DNA of 15,387 nucleotides. It comes from Nitrospirota bacterium. Its GTDB lineage: Bacteria > Nitrospirota > CAKKRA01 > 9FT-COMBO-42-15. The notes below the pieces were generated by a model. The model saw only the letters and a list, made by a program, of their open reading frames with translations, was not told the origin of the DNA and did no database searches. The position numbers were made by a program, and so were the translations under genes. The stretch spans positions 1 through 15,387 of the forward strand of contig JACRON010000210.1 of the NCBI GenBank assembly GCA_016214425.1. Reading direction: 5' to 3'. This document shows, in pieces, positions 1 through 6,297 of the stretch; the first letter of the stretch is position 1, and each line of letters begins with the position of its first letter.

Positions 1-10
1 AAATTCCTGA

Positions 11-78
11 GGGCGAATACAAGATTCGCCCCTACTGAATTATTTAATATTCTGTAGGGGCGAACTTTATGTTCGCCC
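11..78. repeat. Tandem hairpin repeat element downstream of thyX
   Basis: Two hairpins lie side by side: GGGCGAAT-ACAAG-ATTCGCCC (11-31) and GGGCGAAC-TTTAT-GTTCGCCC (58-78). The inner arms also pair with each other over 11 of 12 bases: ATTCGCCCCTAC at 24-35 against GTAGGGGCGAAC at 54-65. The element can therefore fold either as two small hairpins or as one longer stem. It sits about 25 bp beyond the thyX stop, where it could end or stabilise the minus-strand transcript. The form is that of a REP-type or MITE-type interspersed repeat. Its copy number in the genome cannot be seen from this window. Confidence 0.7.
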
Positions 79-102
79 TTCTTTAGAATTTCTATACATT
101 AT

Positions 103-867
103 TTACCCTTTTATCACTCCAAACCTCTCTCTTACCTCTTTTATCTTCCCGCAATAAAATTCGCCCTCAGTACATTGGGCATAAAGACATCCTGGGCCTG
201 CCTTTGAAAATATAACAGGCGCTGCCTTCTTTGCCTCCTGAAGCATCTGAAATGCCATCTCACGAATCTCCCACTGCGCCCGTTCACAGCATCGGACATT
301 AAAAAAATGCAAGAGTTCCCTCGCATTCATTGTTACAACAATCTTTGTCTCTGCTGCATTTGGCAGCACAAATCTTGCGTCCTGATTGGCTGCCTCACCT
401 GAAATCCCCTTTTTATTAAGCCTGTCAACAATCAGGTCATACGCCTTCTGCGCCTCAGCCATAAACCTTTCAAAGGCATCCCTCGCTTCTTTATCCTCTG
501 TTATAGAAGGTGGAATTATATAATCAAATGTTAGCTCCTGACTTCTGACTTCTGACTCCTGACTTCTTTCCGACACATACCTCTGGCTCTGCTGTGAATA
601 TGATGCAAGCCTGTGCCTTACAAGCTGATGGCTGCATGCCCTTGATATCCCCTCTATGCCAAATGTAAAGCTGATATGCTCTATAGGGGAAAGATGCCCC
701 ATCTTTACTAATTTTTCAATGAACTTTTTCTGGTCCTTTGCCTCTATATTTTTTTTTAACTCATCTATATTGGCAGAACTGTAGCAAAGCTTTGCTGCCA
801 TTGCCACTACTGCCTCTGGCTCCGGTGTATGCTTTAATAGAACAACCTTTAATTTAGCCTCACCCAT
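103..867 (-). CDS. thyX: Flavin-dependent thymidylate synthase ThyX
   Basis: ThyX methylates dUMP to dTMP using methylenetetrahydrofolate and reduced FAD, supplying thymidylate in the cytoplasm in organisms that often lack ThyA. The 254-residue product has the family signature RHRx7S at residues 84-94 (RHRLASYSQQS) followed by QRY. It also has the C-terminal nucleotide-binding region DARFVLPNAAET (163-174) and the conserved NARELLHFFNVRCCERAQWEIR segment (181-202). The Cys-rich tail with GPGC, QC and YCGKIKEVRE is typical of a large ThyX subgroup. Residues 101-112 (RSQESEVRSQEL) are an in-frame heptanucleotide-repeat insertion directly after the signature loop. The gene begins 9 bp after the stop of the GntR regulator and is probably co-transcribed with it. 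The Shine-Dalgarno sequence is weak, consistent with read-through from the upstream gene. The identification is secure. Confidence 0.96.
   Translation of the reverse strand: MGEAKLKVVLLKHTPEPEAVVAMAAKLCYSSANIDELKKNIEAKDQKKFIEKLVKMGHLSPIEHISFTFGIEGISRACSHQLVRHRLASYSQQSQRYVSERSQESEVRSQELTFDYIIPPSITEDKEARDAFERFMAEAQKAYDLIVDRLNKKGISGEAANQDARFVLPNAAETKIVVTMNARELLHFFNVRCCERAQWEIREMAFQMLQEAKKAAPVIFSKAGPGCLYAQCTEGEFYCGKIKEVRERFGVIKG
535..567. repeat. 7-bp tandem repeat inside thyX
   Basis: On the plus strand the units are CTCCTGA, CTTCTGA, CTTCTGA, CTCCTGA and a partial CTTCT. On the coding strand this is a run of TCAGRAG units. Four full copies (28 bp) plus the partial copy remain in frame and encode the polar stretch RSQESEVRSQEL at ThyX residues 101-112. 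Because 7 is not a multiple of 3, only certain copy numbers keep the frame. Confidence 0.85.
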
Positions 868-876
868 TTAAATCCA

Positions 877-1560
877 TTAAGCTATCTTTGTCTGTTTAAG
901 TTTTGTTGTTACTGCCCTGTAACCCATCATTACATTCTCAGAAACAAGCCTCTCAGCAAGCGCTGCATCCCTTTTTTCAAATGCCTTTATAATCCTCTCG
1001 TGCTGCTCAATTGCCTCTTCAAATCGCCCCTCTAAGGTAAATGAAAGCAATCTCAATCTGTGTATCTGCTCTATCAGGCTGCAGTTCATTTGATACAGCC
1101 TTTCGTTTCCGCTTGCACGAAGAAAATAATCATGAAACTGATTATGTATTTTAAAAAACCTGTTTACATCATTCTTTTCAGCAAGCTTAGCAAGCTCATT
1201 ATTGAGATCTTTTAGCCTTTCAACATCCTTTTTATTAAAATGATGCGCAGCAAGCCTTGCTGATAAGCCCTCCAATGCAGCCTTTATCTCATATATTTCT
1301 GTAACATCCTTTATGGAGATATCCCTTACAACAGCGCCCCTTCTTGGCACAACATGGAGAAAGCCCTCTGTCTCAAGAAGCCTGATTGCCTCTCTTAATG
1401 GAGTCCTGCTTATGCCAAGCTCTGATGCAAGCCTCATCTCGCATATATGCTCTCCGGGCTTCAGCTTGCCTTTTGCTATCATGTCACGCACAGCATCTGC
1501 AACCCATTCCCTTAACAGCGGATGCTCTCGTATTTTTTGTTCTTCTAAGTTTATTGCCAT
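877..1560 (-). CDS. GntR-family transcriptional regulator, FadR/FCD subfamily
   Basis: This is a 227-residue ligand-responsive DNA-binding repressor. The N-terminal winged helix-turn-helix is at about residues 12-80, with the GntR motif LASELGISRTPLREAIRLLE at 44-63. The all-helical FCD effector domain spans about 85-215. At the positions that usually bind metal in FCD domains (Asp, His, His, His) I read H139, H143, H187 and N209, so the site may be altered. The effector is not predictable. The gene lies upstream of thyX with a 9-bp gap, an unusual partner for a thymidylate synthase. Its promoter region carries a perfect 15-bp palindrome overlapping the -10 element, which suggests autorepression and coupled control of thyX. 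No strong ribosome-binding site precedes the chosen ATG; the winged-helix start of the family supports that start. Confidence 0.93.
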   Translation of the reverse strand: MAINLEEQKIREHPLLREWVADAVRDMIAKGKLKPGEHICEMRLASELGISRTPLREAIRLLETEGFLHVVPRRGAVVRDISIKDVTEIYEIKAALEGLSARLAAHHFNKKDVERLKDLNNELAKLAEKNDVNRFFKIHNQFHDYFLRASGNERLYQMNCSLIEQIHRLRLLSFTLEGRFEEAIEQHERIIKAFEKRDAALAERLVSENVMMGYRAVTTKLKQTKIA

Positions 1561-1575
1561 TTCTAAATAATATAG

Positions 1576-1596
1576 GTCTTATAGGACATATAAGAC
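1576..1596. promoter_or_regulatory. Inverted repeat in the 5' leader of the GntR gene
   Basis: GTCTTATA (1576-1583), a 5-base spacer GGACA, and TATAAGAC (1589-1596) form a perfect 8-bp inverted repeat. It lies between the predicted transcription start (near 1622) and the start codon (1560). It could be a leader hairpin or a second protein-binding site. Its core does not match the 1631-1645 palindrome, so a different factor or an RNA role is possible. Confidence 0.5.
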
Positions 1597-1628
1597 ATAT
1601 TCTTTTTTATTGATTTAATAGAGAAAAA

Positions 1629-1657
1629 ATTGTATACAGTATACAGATGATTGTCAA
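1629..1657 (-). promoter_or_regulatory. Promoter of GntR-thyX with overlapping palindromic operator
   Basis: Reading the minus strand, TTGACA (1657-1652), a 17-bp spacer and TACAAT (1634-1629) make a near-perfect sigma-70 promoter. The perfect 15-bp palindrome TGTATACAGTATACA (1631-1645) covers the spacer and most of the -10 element. Known FadR-type GntR operators are short palindromes with GT...AC half-sites, so steric autorepression by the adjacent regulator is the natural reading. That is an inference from position and form. Confidence 0.75.
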
Positions 1658-1694
1658 GGTTTTTTTAAATTATAAAAATTATTAATACTGGGAT

Positions 1695-1723
1695 TTGACA
1701 ATACATATAAGAAGGTTTAAGAT
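1695..1723 (+). promoter_or_regulatory. Promoter of the kinase-lipoprotein-regulator operon
   Basis: TTGACA (1695-1700) and TAAGAT (1718-1723) are separated by 17 bp. Transcription would start near 1730, leaving almost no leader before the ATG at 1733. An alternative -10, TATAAG at 1706-1711, has a poorer -35. The promoter is divergent from the GntR promoter and lies about 40 bp from its operator, so the regulator might influence both directions. Confidence 0.5.
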
Positions 1724-1732
1724 TTATTTGCA

Positions 1733-3232
1733 ATGGGAGATATGGCGGCTTATATAAAACAGTTTTCAATTCCTTTTAGTTTTACAAAAAGGATAAAAAA
1801 TCTCTGGCTTAATCTAAGCATATACCAGAAGATGATTATCGGTTATATGCTGATTGTCATTATGGTTGTAGCTGTGAGCATCTATACCATTACAATCCTT
1901 TTTAAACTAAATGCCATATCTTCTTCTATATTATCCCGTGATATTGCGTTAATTGATATAAATAAGAGGATGATAAACTCCCTCTTGTCGCAGGACAGGT
2001 CAAAGGAGAATTATCTCCTGCTCGGCGATGAGGTATTTCTTAATGCCTTTCAGGAAAAAAAGAGGGAGATGATAAAAGACCTCTCCAGTCTTGAAAGATT
2101 GGCAGATACCCAGAAGGAGAGGGACGAGATAGAATTTTTTAAAAGGCTCTATTTTGACTATACCAATGTTAAAGAAGCCGCTGATATAGACGCCCAGAAG
2201 ATTAAAAACAGCAGGCAGATTGATGATATGATTAAGACCTTAGAGGGCATCAATCTCTACAGAGAAGGTGTAATAAACAAAAAAACGGAAAATTTTAAAG
2301 AGACCGGCGGAAATGCAGCGAGGCTTTCTTTAATAATAAGCATGATTGCCTTTGTCTTTGGAATAACCTTTGCCTTCTTTGTTACAATCAGCATTAGCAA
2401 GCCAATTGAAAGATTAAAACAGGAGACCACTAATATTGCAAAAGGGGATTTTAACAGGAGGATAGACATAGATTCCAAAGATGAGATAGGCGAATTGGCA
2501 GCAGCCTTTAATACCATGTGCTATAAATTAAATGAGCTTGAAAGGTTAAAGTCCGATTTTATTACTAATATCTCGCACGAATTCAGGACGCCTTTAACAT
2601 CCTTAAAGGAGGCGAACAAACTTTTGCTTGACGGCATAGCAGGGGAGACCACTGAAAAGCAGCAGAGGCTGCTTAAGATTATAAAGGAGGAGGGTGATAA
2701 GCTGATAAAGATGATAAATAACCTCCTTGACCTTTCCAAGATGGAGGCAGGGATGATCAAATATAATTTTGTCCCTTCAGATATCAATATTGTAATTGAG
2801 AAAGCTGTTAATGAAATAAGATTATTGGCAGAAAGGAAGAGCATTGACCTGAAATTAGAGATTAAAGACCGCCTCCCTATAATTCCTATGGACAGCGAAA
2901 AGATTCAGCAGGTGATGATAAATCTTTTGAGCAATGCAGTAAAGTTCACCCATGAAGGCGGTAAGATTATTGTAAAGGCGCATACAGAGGATTCAAATAT
3001 CTATGTAGCGGTTAAGGATACAGGCATTGGAATAGCAAAGGAGAATCTGCAAAAGATATTTGATAAGTTTCAGCAGGTTGACACAGGAATCAATCACAAG
3101 CTCAGGGGAACAGGTCTTGGCCTATCTATTGCAAAGCATATAATAGAAACGCATCATGGGAAGATATGGGCAGAGAGCAGATTGGGTAAGAGCAGCTCCT
3201 TTATATTCATTTTGCCTATAAAAATCGGATAG
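1733..3232 (+). CDS. Membrane sensor histidine kinase, GlrK/QseE-like
   Basis: A 499-residue inner-membrane kinase. Transmembrane segments lie at about 34-57 and 198-221 and bracket a mostly helical periplasmic sensor of about 140 residues. A HAMP linker (about 222-272) is followed by the dimerisation and phosphoacceptor helix with H282 in SHEFRTPL. The ATPase domain shows the N-box near N401 (NLLSNAVKFT), DTGIGI (429-434), the F-box FDKFQQ, and GTGLGL (459-464). It is the first of three tightly packed genes: a lipoprotein starts 2 bp after its stop and an NtrC-type regulator follows. That order matches glrK-qseG-glrR of enterobacteria, so it probably phosphorylates D57 of that regulator. The start is uncertain: ATG 1733 is nearly leaderless, and ATG 1742 (codon 4) has GGGAG just ahead of it. 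The signal sensed is unknown. Confidence 0.93.
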   Translation: MGDMAAYIKQFSIPFSFTKRIKNLWLNLSIYQKMIIGYMLIVIMVVAVSIYTITILFKLNAISSSILSRDIALIDINKRMINSLLSQDRSKENYLLLGDEVFLNAFQEKKREMIKDLSSLERLADTQKERDEIEFFKRLYFDYTNVKEAADIDAQKIKNSRQIDDMIKTLEGINLYREGVINKKTENFKETGGNAARLSLIISMIAFVFGITFAFFVTISISKPIERLKQETTNIAKGDFNRRIDIDSKDEIGELAAAFNTMCYKLNELERLKSDFITNISHEFRTPLTSLKEANKLLLDGIAGETTEKQQRLLKIIKEEGDKLIKMINNLLDLSKMEAGMIKYNFVPSDINIVIEKAVNEIRLLAERKSIDLKLEIKDRLPIIPMDSEKIQQVMINLLSNAVKFTHEGGKIIVKAHTEDSNIYVAVKDTGIGIAKENLQKIFDKFQQVDTGINHKLRGTGLGLSIAKHIIETHHGKIWAESRLGKSSSFIFILPIKIG

Positions 3233-3234
3233 TT

Positions 3235-3702
3235 ATGAAATCTTATGCCATAAGGATACTACTTGCTGCTTTATTTTTGTTCTTGTCATCTTGTAGCAAT
3301 GTTGCTACACTTTTGAAGGAACGGGAGCTAAAGGTAGATTTAGAATATGCTGATGCCCTTATCCTGCAGAATAAATATGAGGCTGCCATGTCAGAATTTG
3401 AAAGATTGAGCAAAAGACATCCTCAATCGCCATTCTCGGATAAGATTATTTTTAATATAGGGCTATTATATCTGCATCCTGATAATCTAAAAAGGGATGT
3501 CAGTAAAGGTATAAATATATTAGAGGGTTTAATAAAAAAATATCCAAATAGCAGATATACATTATATGCAAGGCCGCTTATGCTTTATTCAAAAGAGGGC
3601 ATTGAACAAAAGGCAGAAATAGAAAGGCTAAAGGGCGAGATTGAGAAATTTAAAGAGCTCCAGATACAGCTTGAAAAGAGGGAAAAGGAGTTTAAAAAAT
3701 AA
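3235..3702 (+). CDS. Small lipoprotein, QseG-like, between kinase and regulator
   Basis: A 155-residue predicted lipoprotein. A hydrophobic signal (residues 5-19) ends in the lipobox LSSC with C20 as the lipidated cysteine. Residues 30-115 are helical and resemble the TPR-like repeats of BamD/YbgF-type proteins (ALILQNKYEAAMSEFERL, then GINILEGLIKKYPNSRYT). The C-terminus from about 122 is a Lys/Glu-rich coiled coil. Overall sequence similarity to E. coli QseG cannot be judged by eye; the assignment rests on position, lipobox and helical build. In enterobacteria QseG is an outer-membrane lipoprotein that modulates the neighbouring kinase, and a similar periplasmic role is inferred here. It starts 2 bp after the kinase stop, and its own stop overlaps the next start (TAATG), so translation is probably coupled across the operon. 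Confidence 0.85.
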   Translation: MKSYAIRILLAALFLFLSSCSNVATLLKERELKVDLEYADALILQNKYEAAMSEFERLSKRHPQSPFSDKIIFNIGLLYLHPDNLKRDVSKGINILEGLIKKYPNSRYTLYARPLMLYSKEGIEQKAEIERLKGEIEKFKELQIQLEKREKEFKK

Positions 3703-5072
3703 TGGGCAACACAGAAAAGGAAAAGATATTATTGGTTGACGATGATAAAAACATCCTTGAGGTTCTAAAGATGCGTCTTGAGTCAAAGGGTTATACTGTC
3801 TCAACATCAGAGAATGGCGCTGAGGCAATAGAACTGGTAAAAAAGGACAGATTTAATTTAGTGATATCCGACCTCAGGATGAGCGTAATGAACGGCATGG
3901 TCTTGCTGGAGGAGATAATGAACATTGACCCTGAGCTCCCTATAATCATACTTACAGCACACGGCTCTATTGAAAATGCCGTTGAGGCAATGCAAAAAGG
4001 GGCATACAGCTATATCACAAAGCCATTTGATGACGAAGATTTGTTATTGCATATAAAAAATGCACTTGAAAAACAGAGGCTCACAAGCGAGATAAAAAAT
4101 CTAAAGGGGATATTAAAAGAAAAGTATAGTTTTGACAATATAGTGGGCAGAAGCGAAAAGATGCAGAAGGTCTTTGAACAGATCGCAAAGATCGCAAAGA
4201 CCAATTCAACAGTCGCCATATATGGAGAAAGCGGCACAGGAAAGGAATTGGTTGCAAGGGCAATCCATTTCGACAGCCTCCGTGAAGGCAATCCCTTTGT
4301 TGCTATAAGCTGCGGCGCCTTGCCTGAGACACTCCTTGAAAATGAGCTCTTTGGACATATAAGGGGCGCGTATACAGGCGCTGTAGAGACAAAGGAGGGC
4401 CTCTTTGCAAAGGCAGATAAAGGAACAATATTCTTGGATGAAATCGGAGAGGCGCCTTTATCACTTCAGGTAAAACTTTTACGCGTCTTGGAAGAAAGGG
4501 AGTTTACACAGATTGGCGGTGGAAAGCCTATAAAGGTGGATGTGCGGGTCATTGTAGCTACCAACAGGGATCTGCAAAAGTGTGTTGCAGAAGGGACATT
4601 CAGGGAAGACCTCTTTTATAGGATTCATGTTATACCAATTTACCTCCCGCCATTAAGGGAGAGAAGGGAGGATATACCATTTCTTGCAGACCACTTTTTA
4701 AAGAAATATTGTAAGGATATGGATAAGGATATAAAAGGATTTACACCCAGTGCAATACAGAAGATGATGTCATACAACTGGCCCGGTAATGTAAGGGAAT
4801 TAGAAAACAGGATAGAGCAGGCAGTGGTAATGGCAACAAAGTCCAAAATCATTGAAGATGATATCCTTCTTCCATCAAAAGGAAGCGGTGAACAATTTAA
4901 GCCCTACAGGGAGGCAAAGGAGGGTTTTGAGAGGGAGTATGTTATACTGACCTTAAAGATAAATAAAGGCAATGTCACCAATGCTGCAAAGATGGCTGGA
5001 AAGCACCGCACTGACTTTTATAATCTAATCAGAAAATTTAAGATTAATCCAAAGGAATTTAAGGAACTGTAA
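3702..5072 (+). CDS. Sigma-54-dependent response regulator, GlrR/QseF-like (NtrC family)
   Basis: A 456-residue cytoplasmic activator. The receiver domain (about 8-120) has acidic residues D13-D15, phosphoacceptor D57 in ISDLRM, and K107. The AAA+ domain (about 146-375) has Walker A GESGTGKE (175-182), the sigma-54-contacting loop GAYTGA (222-227) and Walker B GTIFLDEIGE (241-250). It also has the arginine-finger and sensor segments TNRDLQ, FREDLFYR and NWPGNVREL. The Fis-type helix-turn-helix is at about 423-446. The loop carries Tyr instead of the usual Phe, a change known from natural family members, so activity is expected. AAAAGGAG lies 11 bases before the ATG, which overlaps the lipoprotein stop. 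A sigma-54 promoter 154 bp beyond its stop is a likely target. Confidence 0.96.
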   Translation: MGNTEKEKILLVDDDKNILEVLKMRLESKGYTVSTSENGAEAIELVKKDRFNLVISDLRMSVMNGMVLLEEIMNIDPELPIIILTAHGSIENAVEAMQKGAYSYITKPFDDEDLLLHIKNALEKQRLTSEIKNLKGILKEKYSFDNIVGRSEKMQKVFEQIAKIAKTNSTVAIYGESGTGKELVARAIHFDSLREGNPFVAISCGALPETLLENELFGHIRGAYTGAVETKEGLFAKADKGTIFLDEIGEAPLSLQVKLLRVLEEREFTQIGGGKPIKVDVRVIVATNRDLQKCVAEGTFREDLFYRIHVIPIYLPPLRERREDIPFLADHFLKKYCKDMDKDIKGFTPSAIQKMMSYNWPGNVRELENRIEQAVVMATKSKIIEDDILLPSKGSGEQFKPYREAKEGFEREYVILTLKINKGNVTNAAKMAGKHRTDFYNLIRKFKINPKEFKEL

Positions 5073-5125
5073 CAGAATCTGCACAAATTTGAAAATTACT
5101 GTAGGTAATTTAAGACAAATTCTGT
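5072..5125. promoter_or_regulatory. Nested inverted repeats, possible upstream activator site or 3' structure
   Basis: The outer arms ACAGAAT (5072-5078) and ATTCTGT (5119-5125) enclose an inner perfect repeat AAATTAC-TGTAG-GTAATTT (5093-5111). There is no U-tract, so a classical terminator is unlikely. The centre lies about 150 bp upstream of the predicted sigma-54 transcription start, the usual distance for an enhancer site. Binding by the adjacent regulator is inferred only. Confidence 0.45.
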
Positions 5126-5184
5126 ATTAGGCAAACCTTTAAGTTTTTAGTCCATCTATTCTCTCTTATTAAAATATTTTTGTA

Positions 5185-5197
5185 ATTCAATAAGTTG
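5185..5197 (+). promoter_or_regulatory. IHF-like site upstream of the sigma-54 promoter
   Basis: ATTCAATAAGTTG matches the IHF consensus WATCAANNNNTTR at all positions but one. It lies between the possible enhancer repeat and the -24/-12 promoter, centred near -62, where IHF normally bends DNA at sigma-54 promoters. Such degenerate sites also occur by chance in AT-rich DNA. Confidence 0.4.
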
Positions 5198-5225
5198 TGC
5201 CGATTTTGCCGCCATATTCAGGCAT

Positions 5226-5243
5226 TTGGCATAATAAATGCAT
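5226..5243 (+). promoter_or_regulatory. Sigma-54 (-24/-12) promoter
   Basis: TTGGCATAATAAATGCAT contains GG (5228-5229) and GC (5240-5241) separated by exactly 10 bases, the hallmark spacing. It agrees with TGGCAYRNNNNTTGCW except for one T-to-A change. Transcription should start near 5253, about 29 bases before the small ORF at 5282. The sigma-54 activator gene directly upstream makes a chance match less likely. Confidence 0.7.
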
Positions 5244-5281
5244 AATATATTTATTAATAGGGAAAAGAAAGGGACAAACTA

Positions 5282-5488
5282 ATGATACAAATAATATTAC
5301 CCGTATCATGTGTTACTATGTTAAAAGAGAGCATGGAATCAGAAGAAATTGACTCAGAAAAAACAAAAAAAAAGAACGCTAAGGTAGTAACTATCGCTGA
5401 GGTTCTAAAGTTTAATTCCCTTAAAGAAGATTATTTTGCTTCTCAGAAGAAGTGTGAATCAAGCCTTAAAAAGGCAGCAGGAATTTAG
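5282..5488 (+). CDS. Small protein of 68 residues, or sRNA region, downstream of the sigma-54 promoter
   Basis: A short charged product with a hydrophobic first dozen residues (MIQIILPVSCVTML) followed by a Glu/Lys-rich helical stretch (EEIDSEKTKKKNAK) and another Lys-rich end. I recognise no family. AAAGGGAC lies 6-12 bases before the ATG. Internal ATGs at 5318 and 5333 (the latter preceded by AAGAGAG) are alternative starts. The ORF sits inside a compact unit: sigma-54 promoter at 5226-5243 and intrinsic terminator at 5531-5561, giving an RNA of about 300 nt. In E. coli the GlrR regulon includes the sRNA GlmY, so the RNA itself could be the functional product. Whether it is coding, regulatory or both cannot be decided from one genome. 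Confidence 0.5.
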   Translation: MIQIILPVSCVTMLKESMESEEIDSEKTKKKNAKVVTIAEVLKFNSLKEDYFASQKKCESSLKKAAGI

Positions 5489-5530
5489 TTTTTATTTATT
5501 ATGAGTGTAGTTCCATCCTCCCTAACTATA

Positions 5531-5561
5531 CAGGAGCGTATCAAGCGCTCCTGTTTTTTTT
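5531..5561 (+). terminator. Intrinsic terminator
   Basis: CAGGAGCG (5531-5538), a 7-base loop and CGCTCCTG (5546-5553) form a perfect 8-bp GC-rich stem followed by eight T residues. It ends the transcript of the small ORF and separates it from the outer-membrane protein gene. Confidence 0.9.
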
Positions 5562-5610
5562 GTGTATACACAAATTTACTTGACATATTATTCAAAAGAT
5601 GATTTATATT
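5559..5610 (+). promoter_or_regulatory. Promoter of the outer-membrane barrel gene with upstream palindrome
   Basis: TTGACA (5580-5585) is followed by TTTATA (5603-5608, 17-bp spacer) or TTATAT (spacer 18). Transcription would start near 5616, which excludes the longer in-frame start at 5599. Directly upstream is a perfect 16-bp palindrome, TTTGTGTATACACAAA (5559-5574), well placed for an activator or repressor. Its left edge overlaps the terminator T-tract. Confidence 0.6.
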
Positions 5611-5649
5611 CATGGGGGAATTAAAATCCATTTTAAAAGGAGGTCGTTA

Positions 5650-6279
5650 ATGAAAAGGTTAATATTCTTATTGTGCTTCTTAATTTTTGTTGTTTCAGCT
5701 CATCCGGCATTTGCAATGTACAACAGGTTCACAACAGCCCAGAGCCTTAATCAAGGCCAGATGGAATCAGGCATCTCAGCAGGATATGGCAATGATGGAG
5801 ATTATGATTATAAGTACGCATATTTATACCCTTACCTCAGATACGGACTCGGTTATTTATTAGAGATTGAGGGGAAGGTAGGAGCTCTTTCAGTTGATAA
5901 GGACAGAGGTGGCGATGATATTGGCGTTCTTATCGGCTTTGAATTAAAATATCAGATTATTAAAGAGACCAAGAGCATACCAATTGACATTGCCATAGCG
6001 GGCGGCTATACTGCCCATCTGATAGATTTACAGTCGCTTCATGAATTTGACTTTGCAGCATTGGTGAGCAAAACCTTTGATGTTGATAAATTTAAGATTA
6101 CTCCTTATGGCGGGCCAGAGATAACATATACAAACGGCTCATACGCCCCAGAGGGCAAGGCAGATATATTTGGAATACTTGGCGCAAGCTTTGCCTTTAC
6201 CGAAAGTCTATCAGCAGGCGCTGAACTAAAACTCGGCACTGACTGGGCAACAGGGGTTAGTTTAAAGATAAGATTTTAA
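5650..6279 (+). CDS. Secreted outer-membrane beta-barrel protein
   Basis: A 209-residue exported protein with signal peptide MKRLIFLLCFLIFVVSAHPAFA and probable cleavage after FA at about residue 22. The mature part alternates polar and hydrophobic or aromatic residues in beta-strand style, for example YAYLYPYLRYGLGYLLEIEG, IGVLIGFELKYQII, DIAIAGGYTAHL and SLSAGAELKLG. It ends in the terminal aromatic ...LKIRF, the BAM-recognition feature of outer-membrane barrels. Its length suggests 8-10 strands. I cannot name a specific family or substrate. I chose the ATG at 5650 because AAAAGGAGG lies 6 bases ahead of it and a signal peptide follows immediately; an in-frame ATG at 5599 would add 17 residues before the signal. 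The gene is monocistronic with its own promoter and may be under control of the factor binding the 5559-5574 palindrome. Confidence 0.85.
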   Translation: MKRLIFLLCFLIFVVSAHPAFAMYNRFTTAQSLNQGQMESGISAGYGNDGDYDYKYAYLYPYLRYGLGYLLEIEGKVGALSVDKDRGGDDIGVLIGFELKYQIIKETKSIPIDIAIAGGYTAHLIDLQSLHEFDFAALVSKTFDVDKFKITPYGGPEITYTNGSYAPEGKADIFGILGASFAFTESLSAGAELKLGTDWATGVSLKIRF

Positions 6280-6297
6280 TATAAACGATCTAAAGTA

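Noticed and set aside
4373..4390. GAYTGA in place of GAFTGA in the sigma-54 activator
   Set aside because: Phe-to-Tyr at this position occurs in natural, active family members, so it is not evidence of lost sigma-54 contact.
5599..5649. Upstream in-frame start of the outer-membrane protein
   Set aside because: The predicted transcription start lies near 5616, there is no ribosome-binding site, and 17 residues would precede a signal peptide that has a strong AAAAGGAGG before its own ATG.
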